DNA from: Hevea brasiliensis
Taxonomy: Eukaryota; Streptophyta; Magnoliopsida; Malpighiales; Euphorbiaceae
Assembly: GCF_030052815.1 (NCBI RefSeq)
Contig: NC_079493.1
Span: 56,525,191 to 56,589,190, forward strand
Direction of reading: 5' to 3'
Length of the DNA: 64,000 nucleotides
Shown here: in pieces, positions 45,119 through 57,385 of the stretch
Layout: every line of letters starts with the position of its first letter
Numbering within the stretch: position 1 is the first letter of the stretch
Made by a program: the position numbers and the translations under genes
Notes under the pieces: model-generated
What the model was told of the DNA's origin: nothing
Seen by the model: the letters and a program-made list of their open reading frames with translations, nothing else
Databases searched by the model: none

Positions 45119-48100
45119 TGTCATACCCTACTCCCCCGTATGATGTAACATGATCCCGTAGTACACATAATGAATTACCGTCCTTCATTAGATATACTAC
45201 AAGGGATTTTAAAACAATTTTCGTGAAATTTAAATCATCGATTAAAATCTAGTGTTATAAAATTTTTTCAAAATTTCGACAAAGTGCCGGCTGTGTTTTG
45301 AGAAAACAGTTCTTCAAACCTGAAAAGGAAAACACTCCTAATATGTTTTCTCAAATACAACTCCAATAGCTTCATTTCATCTCACAATTCAATCTCAATA
45401 GTCAAATCATTTCATTTTCAAACCAACCTCATCATAAAAGAAACATTTCATTGATTACAAGACTTAAAATATATTACAAAATTATACAAGTAAGTGAAAT
45501 CTCAAATTTACATTACAATAATTTACATTTAATTACATACCAAAATATTTTACAAGAGTTTTTATACAACTACTCAAATAATTTACATATGTATTATTAC
45601 ATGCATACATCAAAACCTAAGTACATGGGTATACCTATGATATACCTGGAGCTGATCTGAATGTGTCTTCAAAGAAGCTTACTCAATTGCTCTATGCTCT
45701 TTTCACCTGCGACAGCATACAAAGTTATCACTGAGTGGTGAACTCAGTGGTGCACAACTATAATTTAAAACGTAGTATAATATACCTTAATAAAAATTAC
45801 AGCAGTTAATTTGGAAATCTGGATACTCATCAATTTTCAAAACTCAAAATATTCATTGCCAATAACATAAATCATTTGTATGAAATGACTTTGATCACGA
45901 AATTCAATATATCAAATCACAACCAAACATTTAAGGTAATTCTAACAAAATCAATTATACATAAATCATAATTGAAATCACAATTCTTTACTATTCAAAA
46001 ACCATTCTTTATATCGAAAACCATTCTTTATCTCAAAAGCCATTCTTTATCTCAAAAACTATTCTTTATCTCACTAACTGCGCAAGACTAATCCGAAAGG
46101 GCCATCTTCGGGGTGATTTTAACCCCCTATGGTCGGGGAGGTCGAATCATCATGCACAGTACACACCACAATAATGAATCTTCCAAAAGGGCCATAACAT
46201 AAAAAACTTAGATCTAGCCTCTAATAAGAGGAGAATCTAAGCCTGTGCACATACCATGGTAATCAAAACACAACTAACTCCATTGTCTTCTCAACAAATG
46301 AGAGAGACGGGTAATAACCTAGTCAAGCATCTATAGTGAGATATAAAACAATATCACAATCCTTTTAGTGAGCATAAATCACAATACAATTCGATTCAAA
46401 GTCAATTCCAATATCCAATAATTTTTATGCTCATCACAATTCAAATCATACATTTGCATTTTTCTATGCAAATTGCCCATCACAATTCAAAACATGTTCT
46501 ATCACAATTTTCTAAAACATAATTTATTCAATCCATAACAATGCTTAATACTTGTGGAAATACCATTTCAAAAAGCTAAATTCATACATACTATAACAAT
46601 TTCAATAATCATTGAATTAAATCCAATGCCTGTTAAAAGTAATACATAAGAAAAATATGTCATTTAATCATATGAAATATTCAAAACAAAATCAGTTAAA
46701 AACTAGTTGTGCACAAATCTCAGATAAATGCCTCTTGGCTCTGACTCAGTGTTCCCTTCCCCTTCCCTGAGTCTTTGCTAACTGAAACACATAATTTAAA
46801 GTGTTTCAGTACTCATTTAAACCGTCTCTAATAATAAGGCTTAATAATTAATTTATTGAATTCTATTATTTCCTTAGTCAACCTAAGATGTTGACCCTCG
46901 ATGCATTCTAGGTGAATTAGGTTTAATGTTACCAATATGTCACATTTTATAGCCCTTTAGTGTTGGTATATGTTATCAATTTTATTTTCAAGCATATTGC
47001 ATTTTATTGCAATTTGTCGGATTTCGGTATACTAATTTGACCTAGCCGGATGACCTAGTTCCCTCAGTTTTCGAGTTTCAGTCCAAACTACAAACTTGTA
47101 GGTCTATGTCTTATTGCACATGGGACAAAATTTCAAGTCATTCTGAGTTGTGTACACCAAGTTATGGTCAATTTACCAATGCTGGACAGAATGCATCAAA
47201 ATGGTAACTTTAGGTCATTTTTAGGTCACTTTTGGTTTAGCCAGTTTTGGTACCTGAACTTGTGCAAACTATTTGGCCTAGTTTTTGCCATTTCTAGGCT
47301 TTTATGTCTTCATAAGAATTGTAGATCTATGTCTAAACTATTCATGGTAAAAATTTCAGGTTATTTGGACCTGTTTTGAGTAAGTTATGGTAAAAAAACT
47401 AACTACTGCCCAAATGGTAAATTTTCAGGCTTTCAAGTCACTAATCTAGATTTGATCATTTTTCAAGTTACGTTCTAGACAGAATTTAGGTAAGCTTCCT
47501 TCATGAAAGTTGGCACATTTTGTGCTTAGTTTCACCTCCAATTGGTCTCATACCAATTGGAGTCACACACTTAAGGTTCTAAGCTAAAACATACACTGCC
47601 CTACTAGACACTTCTCATCACTTACCAACTACATATTCAACACTTACCAAATTACTTCCTTCATGCCAATTCTGGTTTGTACCTTACCATTAACACCTTT
47701 AACAACACATTTTTGGTCATTTTGGATAGCTTGTAATCATTCTCAATATGCACACTATAATACAGAATTTTCCAAAGTCCATTTACATCATTTAACCACA
47801 TGAACATACCCCATTTACATACGCAATTCCAAACCATTATACACATATCCATGCTGCCATCAATAACAACATCTTAAAGAACCATAAACAAGTAAAAACA
47901 AGCTACATATACTGAATTTCCATGGCTGCCAAAATGTACATCTCCATTAAAACATCAAACTTCAAAAATTTTCCCATAAATCAACTACCCACAACCTTTG
48001 TTACACTTTTAATGAAATAAAAATTGAAAACACTCACTTACCACTTTTGAAGTTCTTCAAAATCTCACCCAAACTTCTTCTTTTTGCTGCCAATGTTTTC

Positions 48101-48908
48101 CCCAAGCTGAGTATGCAAGGTTTAATGAAGGATTTATGGTGAAAGGAACCTTGAATCATGGATGCATGGGTGTGGATGTGAGTTTGGCCATGAAGTCTCC
48201 CATGGAGTTCGTTTCGGCCACTCTTTTAAAGGTTGAAGATGACAAAATTTTTCTGTCCAAAGGTTGATTAAAGGTCCACTTAAGTGATGTTAGTGGAGCA
48301 CTAATTGATTAAAAATCTATTTTAATGTTAAACTTTCCAATTTTTGCAATTTGGCCACCTCACTTTCACTATTTACATAATGTATCTCATTTTAATTTTT
48401 CATGGTATTTTCAAAGTTTAATATCATTTATTTTTAATGACATTTAGGTCAAAAGACAACTCAGGGTGTCAAATGACCACAATGCCCCTATTCGGATTAT
48501 ATTCCTGATTTTTCGGTAACAACGAGTTTTGTCATTTTCTTGATTTCTCGTCTTTCTTTGTACTAATTAATTAATCTTTCTTTGATATTTTTATTGACAT
48601 TTATACTTCAATAGATGTTCATTTAAGTCTTAAAAATATTTTCTAGGGTTCCCCGTGGTCCAGGGCTAGTCAACGGGACATGCACGCAACTTCCCGGTGC
48701 GGTCAACCATCGCTATGGTTCTCGGCTCGCTTAACTTGGTTACATTTCAATGCTATTATTCTTTCTTTGTTTTCCTTGTATTTTCTTTTCTTGTATTTTA
48801 TTATTTTATGTCTCCTCACCCATATCTAAGTGTAGTTCTAGGCATCCTAGCTGTCCGGACAGACATCACACTGCAAAGAGAACGCACTCATCAACATAGG
48901 GTGTTACA
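45119..48908 (-). repeat. 3' LTR of Tekay-like element (3790 bp)
   Basis: Runs TGTCATACCC ... GTGTTACA on the plus strand; on the minus strand TGTAACACCC to the outer end. The 19-bp minisatellite at 46002 is shared with the 5' LTR, supporting that the two LTRs are a pair. It has one copy of the ~35-bp CCCCTATGGTCGGGG unit where the 5' LTR has two. No gene. Confidence 0.92.
46002..46077. repeat. Minisatellite in LTR, 19-bp unit, four copies
   Basis: Unit CCATTCTTTATCTCAAAAG at 46002, 46021, 46040 and 46059. It is repeated at the matching place in the 5' LTR (52754-52829). Only one copy is present in the LTR at 12981. Confidence 0.92.
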
Positions 48909-48922
48909 ATTCTCCCCCCCTG
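48909..48922 (-). other. Polypurine tract of Tekay-like element
   Basis: Minus strand CAGGGGGGGAGAAT just before the 3' LTR start TGTAACACCC. Confidence 0.9.
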
Positions 48923-48969
48923 AAAATAAATTTTGTCTCAAAATTTTATCTGGCATCAGTTTCTGAACA

Positions 48970-50012
48970 GCTGTGGGTGCTATCTCCTCATGTCCTCTTC
49001 ACATTCTCAAGTAGCTTCCTAGCCTGAATGATGGTTCCACAGCACTTTAACCAGGTGTATCTGTTTTTTTCTCAGCTGCTTCACCTTATATGCCAGAATT
49101 TCTATGGGTTCTTCCTCATATGAAAGGTCTGGATTTACCTCAATCTCTTCAACTGATAGAACATGAGATGGGTTAGATCTGTACCTCCTTAACATGGACA
49201 CATGGAAGACACTGTGTATCCTTTCTAGCTCTGGAGGTAATGCCAACCGATATGCCAAAGGACTCACTCTTTCCAGAACCTCGTATGGTCTGATAAAACG
49301 AGGACTCAGTTTCCCCTTTCTGCTAAATCTCATAATCCTCTTCCAAGGAGAAACTTTAAGGAATACCTTATCACCCACTGCATATTCAATATCTCTTCTC
49401 TTCAGATTAACATAAGACTTCTGACGGTCTGATGCAGCCTTGAGTCGATCTCTAATCAATCTGATCTTTTCCTCTGTCTACTGAATAATTTCTAGCCCAA
49501 TCATCTTCCTTTCACCTACTTCATCCCAACATAGGGGAGTTCTGCACTTTCTGCCATATAAAGCTTCATATGGAGGCATCCCAATGCTTGATTGGTAGCT
49601 GTTGTTATAAGCAAACTCAATCAAAGGCAAGTGTATATCCCAACTACCTTCAAACTAAATCACACAAGCCCGTAGCATATCCTCCAATATCTGAATTACC
49701 CTCTCAGACTGGCCATCTGTCTGTGGGTGGAATGCCGTGCTGAAGTTCAATCTAGTTCCTAGGGCTCTCTGAAGACTATCCCAGAATCTAGAAGTGAACC
49801 TAGGATCTCTGTCTGATACAATCGATACTAGAACTCCATGCAGTTTTACAATCTTATTTATGTATAATCTGGCCAATCTCTCCAACTATAGTCCATTCGG
49901 ACTGGCAAAAAGTGAGCAGACTTGGTTAGTCTATCAACTATGACCCATACTGCTTCATGACTATTCTGTGTCCTCGGAAGTCTCATCACAAAATCCATAG
50001 TTATCCGTTCCC
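48970..50012 (-). pseudogene. Integrase with C-terminal chromodomain, Tekay-like, interrupted by stops
   Basis: Minus-strand frame with stops (upstream and downstream pieces at 49655-49885 and 49019-49459). Order: integrase core with MDFVMRLP (about 49975) and VDRLTKSAHFLP, then [13 protein letters not shown] and [11 protein letters not shown] (second and third acid region), then the C-terminal domain (VGDKVFLKVSPW, GKLSPRFIRPYEVLERV, HSVFHVSMLRRY), and the chromodomain-like tail with LVKVLWNHHS followed by a TAG and the EAT-E remnant near 49013. The expected Trp is a stop. The chromodomain normally targets insertion to heterochromatin. Nothing upstream of about 50012 is continuous with it. 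Confidence 0.86.
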
Positions 50013-51057
50013 TTACAATGTTTCATAGGGTGACGTTTGTATGCTAACTTGACACTTATTATTGTATACAAATTCTGTTAGTGAGAGGTATCTGTCCCAT
50101 CTCCCCTCAGATTCAAGGACACAAGTTCTCAGTATATTCTCGAGGGCTTATTACATTTTACAGGTTATTATTATCATTTCATTTCATTATTTACAGAAAC
50201 TCAATGAGTTTCAGAATTTACCTAAATTACTTATTTCGACTGTCCATCCGTCTGAGGATGATAAGTCATACTGATATCTCTAAACTTATAGCAATTACTG
50301 TGGTACAGGTAGTTCACATTATTGTAACCGAGTTACTGACTCTAGCTACCTTACAAGTGTAGTCTTTTAACAGGCTAGTTCTGAAGTTTTAAATTTCTGA
50401 CTAAAATTTTTTTATTTATTTCCCGTAATAGTACTCTATTCGGGCGTAACTGTATCAATTTATAGATTACTTACAAATATTCTTATTTTATTGCACCATG
50501 AGAAAGCACGTAGCTCTACACAATAATCCCATGTCAGTACTATAATCTGCAGCTTACAATACAGACATCGAGAACATTACATAGCCACTACGTTATAACC
50601 TCATGGACTAAGTTTTCTAACATCTTATCTTTCTCGAATCCACTAATATCCTAAACCTATTCTGATTACAATATCTCTTGACAATTACTAACAGTAACAT
50701 CTTTGCCCTCATCTAGAGCAATTATATTACTGTAACTTACTTTTACGTCCTCTTGCCTTACATTAAGTAGGCTTGCCGTTTAGCTTTATAATTTATGGTG
50801 TGTTAGAAAATACCTTTCGCCGATAAACTCTTCCAAAACTAATTTCACTTATTATCACATTCCTTATCTTAAAGGACTAATCACTACTGCATCAAAATTT
50901 ATTCTCATGTAAAGGAATAACAACATAACATATAGTTCTAACACTAACATACAACTAAGTAGCGATGGGATCAAATAATAAATTTTTTTTTAAGAGCATA
51001 CTAGCAGCTACATCCGATGTTTCTGTTCTTTCCCCTTAGCGCATAGTGGATGCTCTA
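50013..51057 (-). other. Decayed internal region of Tekay-like element
   Basis: No gene. A relic with HPQTDGQ in reverse (near 50240-50262) shows a second integrase scrap. The stretch 50480-50760 matches the reverse complement of 63440-63700 in the plus-strand Tekay element, a shared block following gag. RT and RNase H are not detectable. Confidence 0.6.
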
Positions 51058-51762
51058 ACTGATGTGCTACTATGTTCGAGTTGATTCACTGTGTTATGGT
51101 TGTGAAGAGTACCAACTCTATTTCTATCTCGACCTTTACTAACTGTCTATGAACTTTGGAGAGTAGATCGAGGTGCTCCAGTACAATCTTTAACAAAGTG
51201 TCCAAGTTTTCCACAATTGAAGCAGGCTCCAGAGGCCTCACGACAAATACCTCCATGTAGCTTACCACAAACATGGCAGAAATGGGTAGAATAGGAACTT
51301 CTGGTTGTTTGATGACTAGATCTTGATGTTCTCTGCCCTGATGATCCGCCTCTGTCATATCCCTGAGCTCGAAGGCTCCTCAAATTCTTTTCTCTTCACC
51401 AAATTACTGTTCGAGCTCTGACCCATAGGTTTCTGCCTCTTCTCTATTTCACACTGCCCTTGTGGGGGTTGGGTTTGTACTTGAGCTTGAGCTAACAGAG
51501 TATCAGCCATTTGTTGAAAGAAAGTGGCCATTTGCTGGGCCATTTGTGCAGTAATTTGTACCGGTAAAACTGGTACAGTCGGGCCTTCGACACTTTGTGG
51601 AGCTGGGGCCTCAACTTGTACTTCTACCATCACAGAGTGTTCTATTGTGTCATTTTTCTCTTCCATTCTTTTCACAGGATTTTCTATTTCCTGTACAACT
51701 AACACAAGGAGATTCCTCTTCATTAATTCATATTTATGATGTAAATATACTATATGTATCAA
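51058..51762 (-). pseudogene. Gag remnant of Tekay-like element, capsid part missing
   Basis: Two overlapping frames. The N-terminal piece (51355-51762) has MEEKNDTIEHSVMVEVQVEA and a Gln/Met-rich stretch (MAQQMATFFQQMADTLL). The C-terminal piece (51147-51383) has two Cys-rich motifs, CHVCGKLHGGIC and the zinc knuckle CFNCGKLGHFVKDC. By comparison with the plus-strand element (62230-62880) the whole capsid-like middle is missing: N-terminal PQ-rich sequence joins almost directly to EIEKRQKPMGQSS. A protease-start-like scrap follows but has stops. Confidence 0.82.
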
Positions 51763-51833
51763 ACATTTGAGCAGTTGTAGTTACCGACAAAAAGATTTCA
51801 AATTCACAGTTTGAAATTTACTTTAAAACCATT

Positions 51834-51845
51834 GCTCTGATACCA
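51834..51845 (-). other. Primer-binding site, initiator-Met tRNA type (Tekay-like)
   Basis: Minus strand TGGTATCAGAGC, seven bases inside the LTR boundary at 51853. Confidence 0.93.
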
Positions 51846-51852
51846 CAAAACA

Positions 51853-54800
51853 TGTCACACCCTACTCCCCCGTAAGATGTAACATGATCCTATAGTACAC
51901 CTAATGAATTACCGTACTTCGCCTACCGAAAACCCATTAGATATACTACAAGGGATTTTAAAATAATTTTCGTGAAATTTAAATCATCGATTAAAATCTG
52001 GTGTTATAAATTTTTTTCAAAATTTCGGCAAAGTGCCAGTTGTGTTTTGAGAAAACAGTTCTTCAAACCTGAAAAGGAAAACACTCCCAATATGTTCTCT
52101 CAAATACAACTCCAATAACTTCATTTCATCTCACAGTTTAATCTCAATAATCAAATCATTTCATTTTCAAACCAACCTCATCATAAAAGAAACACTTCAT
52201 TGATTACAAGACTCAAAAATTAATATTACAAAATTATACATGTAAGTGAAATCTCAAATTTACATTACAATAATTTACATTTAATTACATACTAAAATAT
52301 TTTATAAGAGTTTTTATACAACTGCTTAAATAATTTACATACATATTATTACATGCATACATCAAAACCTATGTACATGGATATACCTATGATATACCTG
52401 GAGCTGATCTGAATGTGTCTTCAAAGAAGCTTACTCAATTGCTCTATGCTCTTTTCACCTGCGACAGCATACAAAGTTATCGCTGAGTGGTGAACTCAGT
52501 AGTGCACAACTATAATTTAAAACATAGTATAATATACCTTAATAAAAATTACAGCAATTAATTTGGAAATCTAGATACTCATCAAATTCCAAAACTCAAA
52601 ATATTCATTGCCAATAACATAAATCATTTGTATGAAATGACTTTGATCATGAAATTCAATTTATCAAATCACAACCAAACATTTAAGGTAATTCCAACAA
52701 AATCAATTATACATAAATCATAATTAAAATCACAATTCTTTACTATTCAAAAACCATTCTTTGTCTCGAAAACCATTCTTTATCTCAAAAGCTATTCTTT
52801 ATCTCAAAAACCATTCTTTATCTCACTAACTGTGCAAAACTAATCCGAAAGGGCCATCTTTGGGGTGATTCTAACTCCCTATGGTCGGGGAGGTCGAATA
52901 AGATTCTAACTCCCTATGGTCGGGGAGGTCAAATCATCGTGCACAGTACATACCACAATAATGAATCTTCCGAAAGGGCCATAACATAAAAAACTTAGAT
53001 CTAACCTCTAATAAGAGGAGAATCTAAGCTTGTGCACATACCATGGTAATCAAAATACAAGTAACTCCATTGTCTTCTCAACAAATGAGAGAGACGGGTA
53101 ATAACCTAGTCTAGCATCTATAGTGAGATATAAAATAATATCACAATCCTTTTAGTGAGCATAAATCACAATACAATTCGATTCGAAGTCAATTCTAATA
53201 TCTAATAATTTTTATGCTCATCACAATTCAAATTATACATTTGCATTTTTCTATGCAAATTGCCCATCACAATTCAAAACATGTTCTATCACAATTTTTC
53301 AAAATATAATTTATTCAATCCACAACAACGCTTAATACTTGTGGAAGTACCATTTCACAAAGCTAAATTCATACATACTATAACAATTTCAATAATCATT
53401 TAATTAAATCCAATGCCTGTTAAACAAAATACATAAGAAAAATATGTCATTTAATCATATAAAATATTCAGAACAAAATCAGTTAAAAACTAGTTGTGCG
53501 TAAACCTCTGATAAATGCCTCTTGGCTCTGACTCAGTGTTTCCTTCCCCTTCAGGTCTTTGCTAACTGAAACACATAATTTGAAGTGTTTCAGTACTCAT
53601 TTAAACCGTCTCTAATAATAAGGCTTAATAATTAATTTATTGAATTCTATTATTTCCTGAGTCAACCTAAGATGTTGACTCTCGATGCATTCTAGGTGAA
53701 TTAGGTTTAATGTTACCAATATATCAGATTTTATAGCCCTTTACTATTGGTATTGTTATCAATTTCATTTTCAAGTATATTACATTTTATTGTAATTTGC
53801 CGGATTTCGGTATACTAATTTGACCTAGCCGGATGACCTAGTTCCCTCGGTTTTCGGGTTTCGGTCCAAACGACAAACTTGTAGGTCCATGTCTTATTGC
53901 ATGCGGGGCAAAATTTCAGGCATTCTGAGTTGTGTACACCAAGTTATGGTCAATTTACCAATGCTGGACAAAATGCATCAAAATGGTAACTTTAGGTCAT
54001 TTTTAGGTCACTTTTGGTTCGGCCAGTTTTGGTACCTAAACTTATGCAAGCTATTTGGCTTGGTTCTGGCCATTTCTTGGCTTTGTGTCTTCATAAGAAT
54101 TGTAAATCTATGTCTAAACTATTCATGGTAAAAATTTCAGGTCATTTGGGCCTTTTTTGAGTAAGTTATGGTCAAAACACTAACTACTGCCCAAATGGTA
54201 AATTTTCAGGCTTTCAAGTCACTAATCTGGTTTTGGTCATTTTTCAAGTTACCTTCTAGGCAGAATTTAGGTAAGCTTCATTCATGAAATTGGCTCATTT
54301 TGTACCTAGTTTCACCTCCAATTGGTCTCAAACCAATTGGAGTCATACACTTAAGGTTCTAAGCCAAAACATACACTGCCCTACTACACTCTTCTCATCA
54401 CTTACCAATTACATATTCAACACTTACCAAATTACTTCCTTCATTCCAATTCTGGTTTGTACCTTACCATTAACACCTTTAACAACACATTTTTTTGGTC
54501 ATTCTGGACAGCTTGTAACCATTCTCATTATGCACACTATAATATAGAATTTTCCAAAGTCCATTTACATCATTTAACCACATGAACATACCCCATTTAC
54601 ATACCCAATTCCAAACTATTATACACATATCCATGCTGCCATCAACAACATCTTAAACAACCATAAACAAGTAAAAACAAGCTACATATACTGAATTTCC
54701 ATGGCTGCCAAAATGTACATCTCCATTAAAACATCAAACTTCAAAAATTCTTCCATAAATCAACTAACCACAACCTTGGTTACACTTTTAATAAAACAAG

Positions 54801-55572
54801 AATTGAAAACACTCACTTACCACTTTTGAAGTTCTTCAAAACCTCACCCAAACTTCTTCTTCTTGCTGCCAATATTTTCTCCAAGCTCAGTATGCAAGGT
54901 TTAATGAAGGATTTATGGTGAAAGGAAGCTTGAATCATGGATGCAAAGTTGTGGATGTGAGTTTGGCCATGGAGTCTCCCATGGAGTTCATTTTGGCCAC
55001 TCTTCCAAAGGTTGAAGATGACAGAATTTTTCTGTCCAAAGGTTGATTAAAGGTCCACTTAAGTGATGTTAGTGGAGCACTAATTGATTAAAAATCTATT
55101 TTAATGTTAAACTTTTCAATTTTTGCAATTTGGCCACCACACTTTCACTATTTACATAATGTATCTCATTTTAATTTTTCATGGTATTTTCAAAGTTTAA
55201 TATCATTTATTTTAATGGACATTTAGGTCAAAAGATAACTCGGGGTATCAAATGACCACAATGCTCTTATTCGGGTTGTATTCCCAATTTTTCGGTAACA
55301 CCGAGTTTTGTCGTTTTCTCGATTTCTCGTCTTTCTTTATACTAATTAATTAATTTTTCTTTGATATTTCTAATGACATTTATACTTCAATATATGTTCA
55401 TTTAAGTTTTAAAAATATTTTTTAGGGTTCCCCACGGTCCAGGGCTAGTCAACGGTCTACACCGCAATTTTCCGGTGCGGTCACCTATCGCTATGGTTCT
55501 CGGCTCGTTTAACTTGGTTACATTTTATTACTGTTATTTTTCCTTTTTTTTACTTGTATTTTCTTTTCTTGT
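51853..55572 (-). repeat. 5' LTR of Tekay-like element, outer end missing
   Basis: Begins TGTCACACCC on the plus strand and follows the 3' LTR throughout. It stops at TTCTTTTCTTGT (55572), where the paralogue continues for about 130 bp more to GTTACA (48908). The CRM-like inverted composite starts at 55573. It contains the 19-bp minisatellite at 52754-52829 and two ~35-bp CTATGGTCGGGG units near 52872-52930. Confidence 0.9.
52754..52829. repeat. Minisatellite in LTR, 19-bp unit, four copies
   Basis: Units start at 52754, 52773, 52792 and 52811, the same phase and number as in the partner LTR. Confidence 0.92.
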
Positions 55573-56207
55573 TGATGAGAATCAAGCTGCATCCACGACA
55601 AAGGAGATCCAAGGTCCAATTACTAGAGCTAGAGCTAAATCACTTCAGAATTTAATTTGTGAAATCATAAGGAGCAAGGATTATAAGTTGGAATGGCATG
55701 AAGAAAAATGTAAAGGATTAAATTTGGTGAAAATTATGCTTAGAAGTGACCAGGTGTCATGTGGAGCATTAGATTACATGGAATAACCTGTGGACATGCA
55801 TGCACCAGATCCAACCCATGTACATGTATCTCACGGCACCTTTTCAAGGAATATTCCATCTGTTATAACCACCTCTCTTTTGGACTTAAATGCCCTTATT
55901 TGCTGCTGTATTAAATTTACTTTTTGTAAGGAGTTTTTAGTCTTTTGATAGATTAATTTTTGTTTGGACTTAAAGCTCCTTACAGCTGTTACTAAAGTAG
56001 GGATATTTTTGTCTTTAGCTTTAAAGCCAAGAGGCTATAAATACAAGTGTAATGAGAGAGTGGAGGACACACTGAATATTAATGAGAGATTGTTTCTGCT
56101 CCTCTAGTGAATGAATTGGCTGTTGCCTTTGTTCTTGTGAAGCTCATTAACTTACTAAGATTCTATCTTGTAAGGTTTAATGTGCATAATATTCTTGGTT
56201 TATTCAT
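55573..56207 (+). repeat. CRM-like LTR fragment, plus orientation (635 bp)
   Basis: Begins TGATGAGAATC and encodes the LTR-borne pol tail (GPITRARAKSLQNLI, 55612 onward). It matches the reverse complement of 58848-59487 with small indels and stops at GGTTTATTCAT, joined directly to gag in the other orientation. Confidence 0.9.
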
Positions 56208-56212
56208 AATCA

Positions 56213-57385
56213 CTAGAGCACTTCCTTCAGCAGCATATTCTACCTCTGCATCCTCCTCCCCTGAAGATGTGGAATCACTCACAATTTCCTCCTCTTGTTA
56301 GGGCATTGAGAAGCTATGTGTCCACTGCCCAAACACCTAAAACACTTCACATCTCTATTTCGGGTAGTAGTTGCAACCTCCTTTCCTTTACTTTCTACAA
56401 ATTTCTTCTCCACCTTCTTTTCCTTATCCTTATCCTCATTTTTCTTATAATTGCTAAAAGCCTTTTCCCTATCCTCCTTCTTCCAGTTAGACTTCCAAGA
56501 TGAAGAAGTACCTGCATTTCCTCCAAATTTTGACTTGCTTTTAAGTTGCCTTTCTACCTTCATAGCCATGTGGACCATATCCTCCAACTCAACATAGTGA
56601 TGTAACTCAACAATATGAGCAATCTCCTAAAGCCCATTCAAGAATCTAGCCATGGTGGCTTCTCTATCCTCCTCCACATTTGCTCTAATCATAGCAATTT
56701 CCATTTCTTTATGATAATCTTCAACACTTTTAGAACCTTGAGTCAATCTTTGTAACCTCTGATGTAGCTCTCTATAGTAATGACTAGGAGCATATCTCTT
56801 CCTCATTATAGTTTTCATCTCACCCCAAGTTGCAATTGATTGCTCATAATTTCTCCTTCTACTAATCAACACTTGATCCCACCATACCAAAGCATAATTA
56901 GTAAATTCTACTGCTGCTAACTTTACTTTCTTTTCCTCTGAATAGTGATGACAATCAAACACAGCTTCTACCTTCCTTTCCCATTCAAGATACACATCCG
57001 GATCATTTTTCCCTTGGAAAGAAGGGATGCTCATTTTAATACTTTTGATATTGTCATCTACCCTATTCCTCTCTCTTTCCTCTCTTCTTATCCTCCTATC
57101 CCCATTCCTCCTATCTTCAGCTCTTCTCTCATATCTACCCCTCCTAGGTCTTTCAACCTCAAAATCATAGTTATCAACCTCAACTTCATCAGATTCAACT
57201 ACTGGAGGTACAAGATCCCTCCTATTTGGCCTTCTCTCATTTTGCCTATCTCTTTGCTCCAATCTTTCCAACCTATCTATGATTTCATTACACACAACAT
57301 TCATTCTTTCAAATTGTTGTCTGACAGCCTGCATGTAGAATGGATTTTCACTTTCCCCCTCACTACCATCACCCCTTCTAGACAT
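56213..57385 (-). pseudogene. Gag of CRM-like composite, one nonsense mutation and truncated
   Basis: Frame starts at the ATG (57383-57385) with MSRRGDGSEGESENPFYMQ, then an Arg-rich linker, the gag domain ([47 protein letters not shown]) and, after an in-frame TAG at about 56624-56626, the rest with zinc knuckle CFRCLGSGHIASQC. An indel follows the zinc knuckle, and the acidic linker is cut at about 56208 where the inverted LTR begins. Protease, RT and integrase are absent. Confidence 0.87.

Larger units (their letters stand above)
45119..55572 (-). mobile_element. Tekay/Del-like chromovirus, internally deleted, 5' LTR truncated
   Basis: Minus-strand element: 3' LTR 45119-48908, polypurine tract 48909-48922, integrase plus chromodomain remnant, relic region, gag remnant, PBS 51834-51845, 5' LTR 51853-55572 (about the last 130 bp missing, cut by the CRM-like composite). 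Long LTRs, a PBS for tRNA-iMet, a chromodomain-like integrase tail and a two-part Cys-rich gag point to Tekay. RT, RNase H and most of gag are deleted; the internal region is only 2.9 kb. Confidence 0.88.
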
